DNA of 17,551 nt from NCBI GenBank assembly GCA_018500065.2, contig JAHBAO020000385.1, forward strand, positions 1 to 17,551. The letters run 5' to 3'. Under the pieces are notes generated by a model. It was not told the DNA's origin. It was given only the letters and a program-made list of their open reading frames with translations, and made no database searches. Below are positions 8,133 to 14,613 of the stretch, one piece after another. The stretch comes from Octadecabacter sp. GTDB lineage: Bacteria; Pseudomonadota; Alphaproteobacteria; Rhodobacterales; Rhodobacteraceae. The first letter of the stretch is position 1. The number at the start of each line of letters is the position of its first letter. Both the position numbers and the translations under genes were made by a program.

Positions 8133-8151
8133 TTTTCACGCGTCGTGAAAA
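8133..8151. promoter_or_regulatory. Perfect palindrome between pdxH and the cold-shock gene
   Basis: TTTTCACG-CGT-CGTGAAAA has 8-bp arms and a 3-nt centre. It begins 1 bp after the pdxH stop and lies about 100 bp upstream of the cold-shock start. As RNA it would make a hairpin, but no T-run follows on either strand, so it is a poor intrinsic terminator. It could be an operator for the cold-shock gene or a 3'-end stabiliser for pdxH. Confidence 0.5.
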
Positions 8152-8253
8152 TTGCCGTATAGGAACGCTTGTAATTTGCGTTTGGACCGTCCAGTTAACC
8201 TTCGGATGGAAATCGCTCGCGTTAGTTCTGGAGATGCGTTGGCCAAGACAAGA

Positions 8254-8787
8254 ATGAACACCGAAATGGATACTGACGGATACACTATGGACGGCCACGT
8301 GAAGTGGTTTGACCCCGGCAAGGGCTTTGGATTTATTGTCGCCACCGATGGTGGGCCAGATATTTTATTACATGCCAATGTGTTGCGCAATTTCGGGCAA
8401 AGTTCCGTTGCGGATGGCACTGGCATCGCAGTCATGGTCACGAAAACCGACCGCGGGCTGCAGGCAACTGAGGTTTTGTCCATCGAGCAAAGCCAGGAAC
8501 CGGTATCATCAGGCCTGGCCGATTTCGCAGAATTCGACCCTGAAGAAATTGCAGCGGCCCCGATTGAGCCGGCACGCGTCAAGTGGTTCGACAAAGCCAA
8601 AGGCTTTGGATTCGCGAATGTATTTGGCGACGGCGCTGACGTCTTTGTGCATATCGAAGTCTTGCGCCTTGCGGGGCTTGCTGATTTGCTTCCCGGCGAA
8701 GCCGTTGCGCTGCGGGCCATCGAAGGCAAACGCGGGCTTATGGCGGCAGAGGTTTTGCCATGGGAAAGCGCGGTTCCCCGCGATTAA
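8254..8787 (+). CDS. Tandem cold-shock-domain protein
   Basis: The protein has two CspA-like OB-fold domains in one chain (177 residues from this start). Domain 1 (about 12-77) has VKWFDPGKGFGFI, containing RNP1, and DILLH as RNP2. Domain 2 (about 106-170) has VKWFDKAKGFGFA and VFVHI. An acidic linker (about 80-105) joins them. Such domains bind single-stranded RNA or DNA and melt structure; two in tandem should bind a longer site. The start is uncertain: the frame is open back to 8152 and another ATG lies at 8206. I prefer 8254 because the upstream codons resemble leader sequence and domain 1 begins soon after, but no start has a good ribosome site. The 3' end overlaps the next gene by 28 bp. 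Confidence 0.85.
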   Translation: MNTEMDTDGYTMDGHVKWFDPGKGFGFIVATDGGPDILLHANVLRNFGQSSVADGTGIAVMVTKTDRGLQATEVLSIEQSQEPVSSGLADFAEFDPEEIAAAPIEPARVKWFDKAKGFGFANVFGDGADVFVHIEVLRLAGLADLLPGEAVALRAIEGKRGLMAAEVLPWESAVPRD

Positions 8788-9260
8788 TCACGGGACTGAT
8801 TACCACCACGACGATTGCGGCGGCGGCTATTGCTGGCGCGGCACATGCGGCGTGTTCCATTGATACAGTAACCATTCGCGATGATGCGGGGACGGTCCAG
8901 TTCACCGTTGATGTCGCCGATTCAGCTGCGGAACGCGCGCAAGGTTTGATGTTTGTCGAACAGATGGCGACGATGCAGGGGATGCTGTTCGTTTATGAAC
9001 GCCCCCAGCATGCCAGTTTCTGGATGCGCAATACCTTGATCTCGCTTGATATGCTGTTCGTGGGGGAAGCGGGCGTCGTGCAAAACATTCACGCTATGGC
9101 GCAGCCGCTCGACGAGACACCGATTTTTGGCGGTGAAGACATTCAATTTGTGTTGGAAATCAATGGCGGATTGGCTGCAATGCTTGGCCTTGAGGTCGGC
9201 GATCAGATGCAACATCCGAGTTTTGGCACCGATGCTATCTGGCCGTGTGAAATCAATTAG
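8760..9260 (+). CDS. DUF192 family secreted protein
   Basis: This 166-residue protein starts inside the 3' end of the cold-shock gene (28-bp overlap, different frame) and has its own ribosome site (AGAGG, 8 nt). The N-terminus is a signal peptide: a positively charged start (MGKRGSPR), a hydrophobic threonine/alanine-rich core, and an AHA-A cleavage site near residue 30. The mature part matches DUF192, with RAQGLMFVEQM and the SFWMRNTLISLDMLFV core typical of the family. Cys32 and Cys163 lie near the two ends of the mature protein and could form a disulfide; Cys32 does not sit in a proper lipobox. The function of DUF192 is not established. The overlap suggests co-expression with the cold-shock gene. 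Confidence 0.85.
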   Translation: MGKRGSPRLITGLITTTTIAAAAIAGAAHAACSIDTVTIRDDAGTVQFTVDVADSAAERAQGLMFVEQMATMQGMLFVYERPQHASFWMRNTLISLDMLFVGEAGVVQNIHAMAQPLDETPIFGGEDIQFVLEINGGLAAMLGLEVGDQMQHPSFGTDAIWPCEIN

Positions 9261-9300
9261 ACAAAATCGTCTTTTGGGGCTTTTCAACCGCGCGATCACG

Positions 9301-9307
9301 CTTTAGA
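9301..9307 (+). promoter_or_regulatory. Candidate -10 element of the tRNA-Pro gene
   Basis: TTTAGA (9302-9307) sits 13 bp before the mature tRNA 5' end, a suitable place for the -10 box of a stable RNA gene. The matching -35 is poor (a CTTTTC-like stretch about 16 bp upstream). An 8-bp palindrome GAGGCCTC (9309-9316) lies between it and the tRNA. Confidence 0.3.
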
Positions 9308-9320
9308 CGAGGCCTCGGTT

Positions 9321-9397
9321 CGGGGCGTGGCGCAGCCTGGTAGCGCACCTGTTTTGGGTACAGGGGGTCGGAAGTTCGAATCTTCTCGCCCCGACCA
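9321..9397 (+). tRNA. tRNA-Pro (anticodon UGG)
   Basis: A full 77-nt cloverleaf with encoded CCA. The acceptor stem CGGGGCG (9321-9327) pairs with CGCCCCG (9387-9393), followed by discriminator A and CCA (9395-9397). The D stem is GCGC/GCGC. The anticodon stem CCTGT/ACAGG (9348-9352 and 9360-9364) encloses loop TTTGGGT, so the anticodon is TGG (9355-9357), decoding proline CCA/CCG and, by wobble, others. The T stem GGAAG/CTTCT (one G-U pair) encloses TTCGAAT. Confidence 0.97.
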
Positions 9398-9402
9398 ACG
9401 AC

Positions 9403-9420
9403 TAGAAATAGTCATTTCTA
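9403..9420. terminator. Hairpin between tRNA-Pro and the convergent lipoprotein gene
   Basis: TAGAAAT (9403-9409) and ATTTCTA (9414-9420) form a perfect 7-bp stem with an AGTC loop, 5 bp after the tRNA CCA end and 30 bp from the lipoprotein stop. An alternative stem GACTA-GAAA-TAGTC overlaps it. There is no clear T-run on either strand, so termination efficiency is doubtful, but the position between convergent genes fits a shared 3'-end signal. Confidence 0.45.
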
Positions 9421-9450
9421 CTAAAACCCAAGTCCACAAGATGTTTGTCT

Positions 9451-9912
9451 CTAGAGAGGCCGCCCACCGGCGGCACTCAATAGGGCGGCCATCTCTGTTT
9501 TGACGGACAGATCAGGAAACCGGATTTGTTGCGCACCACCTGACCGTTGTGGAACACGGATATAATTGTCCGCCGTTACCAAATACCCCTGCGATGTGTT
9601 TTGACCCAAAAATGAAACCACAAATTTTGGCAGCGCTTCGACAGTTCCGTCGAATTGCAAAATGATCGCGGCGGCTGATTCTGGGTCGGGAAGGGATTCG
9701 CAGCGCACCTCATTTGCGTTCGGCTGTACCAAAGACTGGCCCGGGCCGTCGCATACGGCGGCGGCGGCGAAGAACAACTTGTCAGGATAGTCCGTAAAAT
9801 AGGCCTGTTGTGCGCCTTCTGGGGCGGATTCTGCCGCTAACAGTGTCGTTGAATCCGGCAATTCGGCGCATCCGGCAACAGCAACGGCGACTCCAAACAC
9901 AGCCCAACGCAT
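9451..9912 (-). CDS. Small putative lipoprotein
   Basis: The 153-residue protein begins MRWAVFGVAVAVAGC: a short charged start, a hydrophobic stretch and the lipobox VAGC, so Cys15 should be lipidated after signal peptidase II cleavage. A TTG four codons upstream overlaps the Shine-Dalgarno sequence GGAG and is rejected; the chosen ATG has GGAG at 6 nt. The mature domain (about 139 residues) has two further cysteines (in VCDGPG and RCESLP) and no motif I recognise. It is probably anchored at the cell envelope. The gene converges on tRNA-Pro and is divergent from the nrdJ control region. Confidence 0.8.
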   Translation of the reverse strand: MRWAVFGVAVAVAGCAELPDSTTLLAAESAPEGAQQAYFTDYPDKLFFAAAAVCDGPGQSLVQPNANEVRCESLPDPESAAAIILQFDGTVEALPKFVVSFLGQNTSQGYLVTADNYIRVPQRSGGAQQIRFPDLSVKTEMAALLSAAGGRPL

Positions 9913-10004
9913 AAATTTCTCCAAACAATTTTCAGAGCCAAGACTGACACAGCGGCCCTTGGGTGCAAATCACGTTTCCACGATCATGAATGTTCGAAGT
10001 GCCC

Positions 10005-10013
10005 TGTGGATAA
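10005..10013 (-). promoter_or_regulatory. Perfect DnaA box upstream of nrdJ
   Basis: TGTGGATAA on the plus strand is the complement of TTATCCACA, the high-affinity DnaA site. It lies 471 bp upstream of the nrdJ start, in the 563-bp gene-free stretch 9913-10475. A one-mismatch copy in the other orientation (TAATCCACA) lies at 10175-10183. DnaA is known to regulate the ribonucleotide reductase genes of E. coli; a similar link here is inference. A single 9-mer can occur by chance. Confidence 0.4.
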
Positions 10014-10219
10014 CTCATGTAAAAGTTGAACTTTGCAAGGTAGGGTTCTGGCATCCTTGGTGTTTTTGCAATGGGCGAAATGTTAACGTCGTTTGCATAG
10101 CTCTGTGTGTAACCCTGAGGGGGAATCGGGGGTGGTTTTTCGCCCTGCGGTGTTCGACCTTGGTCAAGGCTGTTTAATCCACATTTATGGTAAAATATTC
10201 GTTGACCCACTAGGTGTAG

Positions 10220-10235
10220 TTAGGTGATGTTGTGC
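10220..10235. promoter_or_regulatory. Degenerate second NrdR box
   Basis: The right half-site ATGTTGTG matches the NrdR consensus half (AtATaTwGtgt region), while the left half is poor, giving 8 of 16 matches. Its start is exactly 31 bp from the strong box, about three helical turns with a 15-bp linker, which is the usual spacing of paired NrdR sites. A possible -35 hexamer, TTGACC, lies just upstream at 10202-10207. Confidence 0.45.
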
Positions 10236-10250
10236 GGGCTGGATGAGACG

Positions 10251-10266
10251 ACACAACATATAGTGT
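10251..10266. promoter_or_regulatory. NrdR box upstream of nrdJ
   Basis: ACACAACATATAGTGT matches the NrdR palindrome acaCwAtATaTwGtgt at 15 of 16 positions. NrdR is the ATP/dATP-sensing zinc-ribbon/ATP-cone repressor of bacterial ribonucleotide reductase genes. The site is 210 bp upstream of the nrdJ ATG, and TATAGT inside it could overlap a -10 box. Together with the weaker copy upstream this predicts repression of nrdJ when deoxynucleotides are plentiful. Confidence 0.82.
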
Positions 10267-10330
10267 TGCAGACAGCGTGGGACAGGTTTCGAGCTACTAG
10301 ATGCTGAATAGTATCGAAGACTTGAGTGCG

Positions 10331-10451
10331 CCCCCTAATTTTCAGGGGGTGACGCGCTTTGTCTGCCGCGTTGTGTCGTTTCGACAATCAATAGGGTTTG
10401 ACCCAGAATGGGTCGGCTTGTGGGACAAGGGCTGCTGCAACGTCAGCGCCC
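10331..10451 (+). ncRNA. Structured 5' leader of nrdJ (candidate cis-regulatory RNA)
   Basis: Five consecutive hairpins can be drawn. H1: CCCCCT/AGGGGG (10331-10349, 7-nt loop). H2: TGTCG/CGACA (10374-10386). H3: GACCCA/TGGGTC (10400-10414, GAA loop). H4: CTTGT/ACAAG (10417-10429). H5: GGGC-T-GCTG with CAGC-GCCC (10429-10451), 8 bp with one bulged T and a CAACGT loop. The Shine-Dalgarno AGAGG follows 9 nt later. I do not see the B12-box core of a standard cobalamin riboswitch. From memory, a conserved RNA motif named after nrdJ has been reported upstream of such genes; I cannot tell whether this is a member. An ORF of 61 codons also crosses this stretch but lacks a ribosome site. Confidence 0.55.
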
Positions 10452-10475
10452 GCATTAAACAGAGGCAAGAGCGCG

Positions 10476-13400
10476 ATGAAAATTGAACGCAACTTTACGA
10501 AATCCGGACAGGACGCATACGCAGAGGTGGCTTTTAAATCTGCCACGTCCGAAATCCGGAACCCCGACGGTACAATCGTCTTCAAACTTGAGGACTGTCA
10601 GATTCCTGAAGCGTGGTCCCAAGTTGCGTCAGACGTCATCGCCCAGAAATATTTCCGCAAAGCGGGCGTTCCATCCGAAACGGTTAAAGTAGAAGAGAAG
10701 GGCGTTCCTGAGTTCCTATGGCGTTCTGTTCCTGCTGAGGGCGCGGAGATGTCTGGCGAGATTTCCGCCAAGCAAGTTTTCGACCGTCTTGCTGGTGCAT
10801 GGGCGTATTGGGGCTGGAAGGGTGGCTACTTCTCAACAGAAGAAGATGCCAAGACCTACTTTGACGAAATGCGCTATATGTTGGCGACACAGCGCGCTGC
10901 GCCCAACTCACCACAGTGGTTCAACACAGGCCTGCACTGGGCCTACGGCATTGATGGGCCTGCACAGGGTCACCACTATGTTGATTACCAGACTGGCAAA
11001 TTGACCAAGTCCAAGTCTTCTTATGAACATCCACAGCCACATGCCTGCTTCATTCAGTCCGTCGCGGACGATCTGGTCAATGAGGGCGGCATTATGGACC
11101 TTTGGGTGCGTGAAGCACGTTTGTTCAAGTACGGCTCGGGTACGGGCACGAACTTCAGCTCCTTGCGCGCCGCTGGCGAAAACCTCTCAGGTGGTGGTAA
11201 GTCTTCCGGTCTTATGGGCTTTCTGAAAATCGGTGACCGCGCCGCTGGTGCGATCAAGTCCGGTGGTACAACACGCCGCGCCGCCAAGATGGTGATCGTC
11301 GATGCAGACCACCCGGATATCGAAGAGTTCATCAACTGGAAGGTTCTGGAAGAGCAGAAGGTGGCTTCCATCGTGGCCGGCTCCAAGATGCACGAAGCCA
11401 AGCTGAACCTGATCTTTGACGCGATCAAAGGTTGGGACGGCGCAGAAGCCGATGCCTACGATCCCAAGGTGAACCCACAGCTGAAAGATGCCGTGCGCGA
11501 AGCCAAAAAGGTCGCAATTCCAGAGACATACGTTAAGCGCGTGTTGGATTATGCGCGCCAAGGCCACACATCGATCGAATTCCCGACATACGACACGGAC
11601 TGGGACTCCGAGGCCTACAACTCGGTTTCCGGTCAGAACTCTAACAACTCCATCCGCGTCACGGACGCGTTCTTGAAGGCTGTTGAAGACGACGCGAATT
11701 GGAAGCTTATCAACCGTAAAAACGGCGAAGTTCACAAGGTCATCAAGGCGCGCGATTTGTGGGAACAGGTCGGCCACGCGGCATGGGCTTGCGCTGATCC
11801 GGGCATCCAGTACCACGACACAGTAAACGCATGGCACACCTGCCCAGAAGATGGCGAGATCCGCGGGTCCAACCCGTGTTCCGAGTACATGTTCCTTGAC
11901 GATACGGCCTGTAACCTCGCGTCCATGAACCTGCTGACTTTCTACCAGGACAATACGTTCCAAGTTGAAGACTACATGCATGCGTCCCGCCTTTGGACGG
12001 TGACATTGGAAATCTCAGTGATGATGGCGCAGTTCCCGAGTAAGGAAATCGCACAGCGGTCTTACGACTTCCGCACATTGGGTCTTGGCTATGCAAACAT
12101 TGGCGGCCTGCTGATGAACATGGGTTACGGCTACGATTCAGACGAAGGCCGTTCCTTGGCTGGGGCGCTGACAGCGATCATGACCGGCGTGTCTTACGCG
12201 ACCTCTGCTGAGATCGCCGGCGAGCTTGGCGCGTTCTCTGGATACGAGCGCAACAAAGAGCACATGCTTAAAGTTATCCGCAACCACCGCAACGCAGCCT
12301 ACGGCGCGTCCGATGGCTACGAAAAGCTGGACGTTAAGCCTGTTCCACTGGATCACGCCAACTGCCCAGACGCGAGCCTTGTCGACATTGCGATGTCGAC
12401 TTGGGACGAAGCGCTGAAACTGGGTGAACAGCACGGCTACCGCAACGCACAGGTTTCTGTAATTGCACCAACAGGGACCATCGGTCTTGTGATGGACTGT
12501 GACACAACAGGTATTGAGCCTGACTTCGCGTTGGTGAAGTTCAAGAAACTTGCTGGTGGTGGTTACTTCAAGATCATCAACCAATCGGTTCCGGCTGCGT
12601 TGGCGAAATTGGGCTACACAACGTCGCAAGCTGAAGAAATCCAAGCCTACGCAGTCGGTCACGGAACGTTGGGCAATGCACCTGGCATCAACCACACCGC
12701 GCTGGTCGGCCAAGGCTTCAGCCAGGTTGAAATCGACAAGATTGAGGCCGCGCTGCCATCTGCCTTCGACATTCGTTTCGTGTTCAACCAATGGACGCTG
12801 GGCGAAGAGTTCTGCACCAAAGTCCTCGGCATTCCTGCCGACAAGCTGAACGACCCAACGTTTGATCTGTTGAAATCCTTGGGCTTCTCGAAAGAAGACA
12901 CCGACCTTGCCAACGACCACGTTTGCGGCACGATGACACTGGAAGGTGCGCCGCACCTGAAAGAAGAGCACTACGTGGTGTTCGATTGCGCCAACCCGTG
13001 CGGCAAGAAGGGCAAGCGTTTCCTGAGCGTTAACAGTCACATCACAATGATGGCTGCGGCTCAGTCGTTCATCTCTGGTGCGATCTCCAAGACGATCAAC
13101 ATGGCGAACGATGCAACAATCGAGGACTGCCAGAAGGCGTACGAGCTGTCTTGGTCTTTGGGTGTGAAAGCCAACGCCTTGTACCGTGATGGATCAAAGC
13201 TGTCCCAGCCATTGGCCGCTGCGCTGATTGAAGACGATGAAGAAGCTGCTGAAATCTTGGAAAGCGGAAACATTCACGAAAAGGCGCAAGTGATCGCTGA
13301 GAAGATCATCGAGAAGGTCGTCGTAAAAGAGATCATCAAATCGCACCGCGAAAAGATGCCGCAGCGCCGCAAAGGGTACACACAGAAAGCCAATGTTGGC

Positions 13401-14156
13401 GGTCACAAAGTGTACCTGCGCACAGGCGAATATGAGGACGGTAACCTTGGTGAGATCTTCATCGACATGCACAAAGAAGGTGCCGGCTTCCGCGCGATGA
13501 TGAACAACTTCGCCATCGCGGTGTCCGTCGGTCTTCAGTACGGCGTGCCGCTGGAAGAGTTCGTTGATGCCTTCACCTTCACGAAGTTCGAACCTGCGGG
13601 CATGGTTCAGGGCAACGACAGCATCAAGAACGCCACGTCGATCCTTGACTACATCTTCCGCGAACTGGCTGTGTCCTACCTCGATCGCACTGATCTGGCG
13701 CATGTGAAGCCAGAAGGCGCATCTTTCGATGACCTTGGTCGCGGCGAAGAGGAAGGTGTTTCCAACATCCAAGAGATGTCTGACACCGCTGCCTCCAAGT
13801 CCTTGGAAGTGCTTAAGCAAATCAGCTCGACAGGTTACCTGCGCAAGCGCGTACCAAATGATCTGTATGTGTTGCAGGGCGGCGCAGGTGCGGGTGCAGT
13901 GGCCTTTACGGGCGAAGACACAACCGCAACACTTGATACGCTTATTCCTGCGGTCGCCGCTGGCGGCGGCATGGCGCAGGCAGTGTCTCCAACAACGGCG
14001 GTTGCGTCGGGCAGCGTTGGCCTGACGGCGCGCGACAAAGCCAAGATGCAAGGCTATGAAGGCGAAGCCTGTGGCGAGTGCGGCAACTACACGCTGGTGC
14101 GCAACGGTACCTGCATGAAGTGCAACACCTGCGGAGGCACGTCTGGATGTAGCTGA
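10476..14156 (+). CDS. nrdJ: Adenosylcobalamin-dependent (class II) ribonucleoside-diphosphate reductase
   Basis: The 1226-residue enzyme makes deoxyribonucleotides from ribonucleotides using a thiyl radical generated from adenosylcobalamin, so it is oxygen-independent but needs B12. The radical-site triad is in SNPCSEY: Asn466, Cys468 and Glu470. The reducing cysteine pair is Cys191 (HACFIQS) and Cys479 (TACNLASMN). Glycine-rich GSGTGTNFSSLR (220-231) belongs to the barrel. A TSCPD domain lies near residues 955-1080. The C-terminal 31 residues hold seven cysteines, including CGEC and CMKC, a zinc-ribbon-like, redox-shuttle tail. Length is that of the large alphaproteobacterial NrdJ. The ATG at 10476 follows AGAGG; an in-frame ATG 26 codons upstream would read through the leader hairpins and is rejected. 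The codon choice (many C-ending Asn, Phe, Ile codons) suggests high expression. NrdR, and perhaps DnaA, sites lie upstream. Confidence 0.97.
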   Translation: MKIERNFTKSGQDAYAEVAFKSATSEIRNPDGTIVFKLEDCQIPEAWSQVASDVIAQKYFRKAGVPSETVKVEEKGVPEFLWRSVPAEGAEMSGEISAKQVFDRLAGAWAYWGWKGGYFSTEEDAKTYFDEMRYMLATQRAAPNSPQWFNTGLHWAYGIDGPAQGHHYVDYQTGKLTKSKSSYEHPQPHACFIQSVADDLVNEGGIMDLWVREARLFKYGSGTGTNFSSLRAAGENLSGGGKSSGLMGFLKIGDRAAGAIKSGGTTRRAAKMVIVDADHPDIEEFINWKVLEEQKVASIVAGSKMHEAKLNLIFDAIKGWDGAEADAYDPKVNPQLKDAVREAKKVAIPETYVKRVLDYARQGHTSIEFPTYDTDWDSEAYNSVSGQNSNNSIRVTDAFLKAVEDDANWKLINRKNGEVHKVIKARDLWEQVGHAAWACADPGIQYHDTVNAWHTCPEDGEIRGSNPCSEYMFLDDTACNLASMNLLTFYQDNTFQVEDYMHASRLWTVTLEISVMMAQFPSKEIAQRSYDFRTLGLGYANIGGLLMNMGYGYDSDEGRSLAGALTAIMTGVSYATSAEIAGELGAFSGYERNKEHMLKVIRNHRNAAYGASDGYEKLDVKPVPLDHANCPDASLVDIAMSTWDEALKLGEQHGYRNAQVSVIAPTGTIGLVMDCDTTGIEPDFALVKFKKLAGGGYFKIINQSVPAALAKLGYTTSQAEEIQAYAVGHGTLGNAPGINHTALVGQGFSQVEIDKIEAALPSAFDIRFVFNQWTLGEEFCTKVLGIPADKLNDPTFDLLKSLGFSKEDTDLANDHVCGTMTLEGAPHLKEEHYVVFDCANPCGKKGKRFLSVNSHITMMAAAQSFISGAISKTINMANDATIEDCQKAYELSWSLGVKANALYRDGSKLSQPLAAALIEDDEEAAEILESGNIHEKAQVIAEKIIEKVVVKEIIKSHREKMPQRRKGYTQKANVGGHKVYLRTGEYEDGNLGEIFIDMHKEGAGFRAMMNNFAIAVSVGLQYGVPLEEFVDAFTFTKFEPAGMVQGNDSIKNATSILDYIFRELAVSYLDRTDLAHVKPEGASFDDLGRGEEEGVSNIQEMSDTAASKSLEVLKQISSTGYLRKRVPNDLYVLQGGAGAGAVAFTGEDTTATLDTLIPAVAAGGGMAQAVSPTTAVASGSVGLTARDKAKMQGYEGEACGECGNYTLVRNGTCMKCNTCGGTSGCS

Positions 14157-14163
14157 TCAGTTC

Positions 14164-14189
14164 CGGCGCGATGGGAAACTTTCGCGCCG
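14164..14189 (+). other. Hairpin in the nrdJ 3' UTR
   Basis: CGGCGCGA (14164-14171) and TCGCGCCG (14182-14189) form a perfect 8-bp stem with a 10-nt loop, 7 bp after the nrdJ stop. Smaller stems follow (TACCG-GG-CGGTA at 14217-14228). Lacking a T-run, it is more likely an RNA-stability element or part of a 3'-UTR RNA than a terminator. Confidence 0.55.
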
Positions 14190-14257
14190 TGAGCGCCCTC
14201 GGGCCGCAGGCAGAATACCGGGCGGTACACTAGAATGAGCCTGATGGGCGAGACTAC

Positions 14258-14284
14258 ACGGGGGGCTTCGGCTCCCCGTTTTTT
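14258..14284 (+). terminator. Rho-independent terminator of nrdJ
   Basis: ACGGGGGGC and GCTCCCCGT form a 9-bp stem with one G-U pair, closed by a TTCG tetraloop and followed by six Ts (14279-14284). This is a textbook intrinsic terminator, 102 bp after the nrdJ stop. Confidence 0.92.
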
Positions 14285-14297
14285 CGTTTAAGCTCGA

Positions 14298-14588
14298 ATT
14301 GGCTACGCCAATCCGACCAAAGCCGCTGCGCGGCATAGAAGGGGGCCAGCCCCCCTCGCATTCGCGAGTCCCCCGAGGTTTAAGGAACAAAAGAAATTAG
14401 CAGCGCGTTAACTTTAACGCGCCATAACAGTCTTGCGGTCCGCGCTGAGGAGCAAAGATCGTAACGGAAGAAGACCCTCTGTTTGGCGCCACCTGTGTCG
14501 AGCAGAGGGTTGGCCCGAATTTTGTATGCAGGTGCCGTTTCTTTTGTTTTCTAAACCTCGGGGAGTCCGAAGGACGGGGCAGCGCCCC
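14298..14588. repeat. Composite inverted-repeat element (REP/MITE-like) downstream of nrdJ
   Basis: Two arms face each other: 14371-14396 beginning CCCCGAGGTTTA, and its inverted copy 14538-14563 ending TAAACCTCGGGG; 23 of 26 positions match. Each arm is flanked on its outer side by short hairpins: left GGGGGC-CA-GCCCCC (14341-14354) and CTCGC-ATTC-GCGAG (14355-14368), right GTCC-GAA-GGAC (14565-14575) and GGGGC-AGC-GCCCC (14576-14588). Two more left stems are ATTGGC-TAC-GCCAAT (14298-14312) and GCCGC-TGC-GCGGC (14322-14334). The 141-bp centre contains GCGCGTTAA-CT-TTAACGCGC (14403-14422) and ACCCTCTG/CAGAGGGT (14474-14510). It fills most of the gene-free stretch 14157-14613. No ORF, transposase or clear target duplication is seen. 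Confidence 0.75.
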
Positions 14589-14613
14589 AGCTTCAGTGAA
14601 AACGCGTGAAATG

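Noticed and set aside
9409..9450. Phage or island attachment site at the 3' end of tRNA-Pro
   Set aside because: No integrase, no direct repeat of the tRNA 3' end within the window, and the flanking genes look like ordinary chromosomal genes.
9932..10210. 92-codon minus-strand frame with a GTG start in the nrdJ control region
   Set aside because: No ribosome site, no recognisable domain, proline- and polar-rich shadow composition, and it covers the putative regulatory sites.
10398..10475. 26-codon in-frame upstream extension of nrdJ
   Set aside because: It reads through leader hairpins H3-H5 and has no ribosome site. The ATG at 10476 has AGAGG upstream and begins like NrdJ.
10270..10475. 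Standard cobalamin (B12) riboswitch ahead of the B12-dependent reductase
   Set aside because: I could not find the B12-box core or the other conserved junction sequences of that class, and B12 riboswitches usually control synthesis, transport or B12-independent isozymes.
10301..10486. 61-codon open frame in the nrdJ leader, overlapping the nrdJ start by 11 bp
   Set aside because: It has no ribosome site before its ATG and its sequence is dominated by perfect hairpins. It is better explained as structured leader RNA, though a regulatory leader peptide is not excluded.
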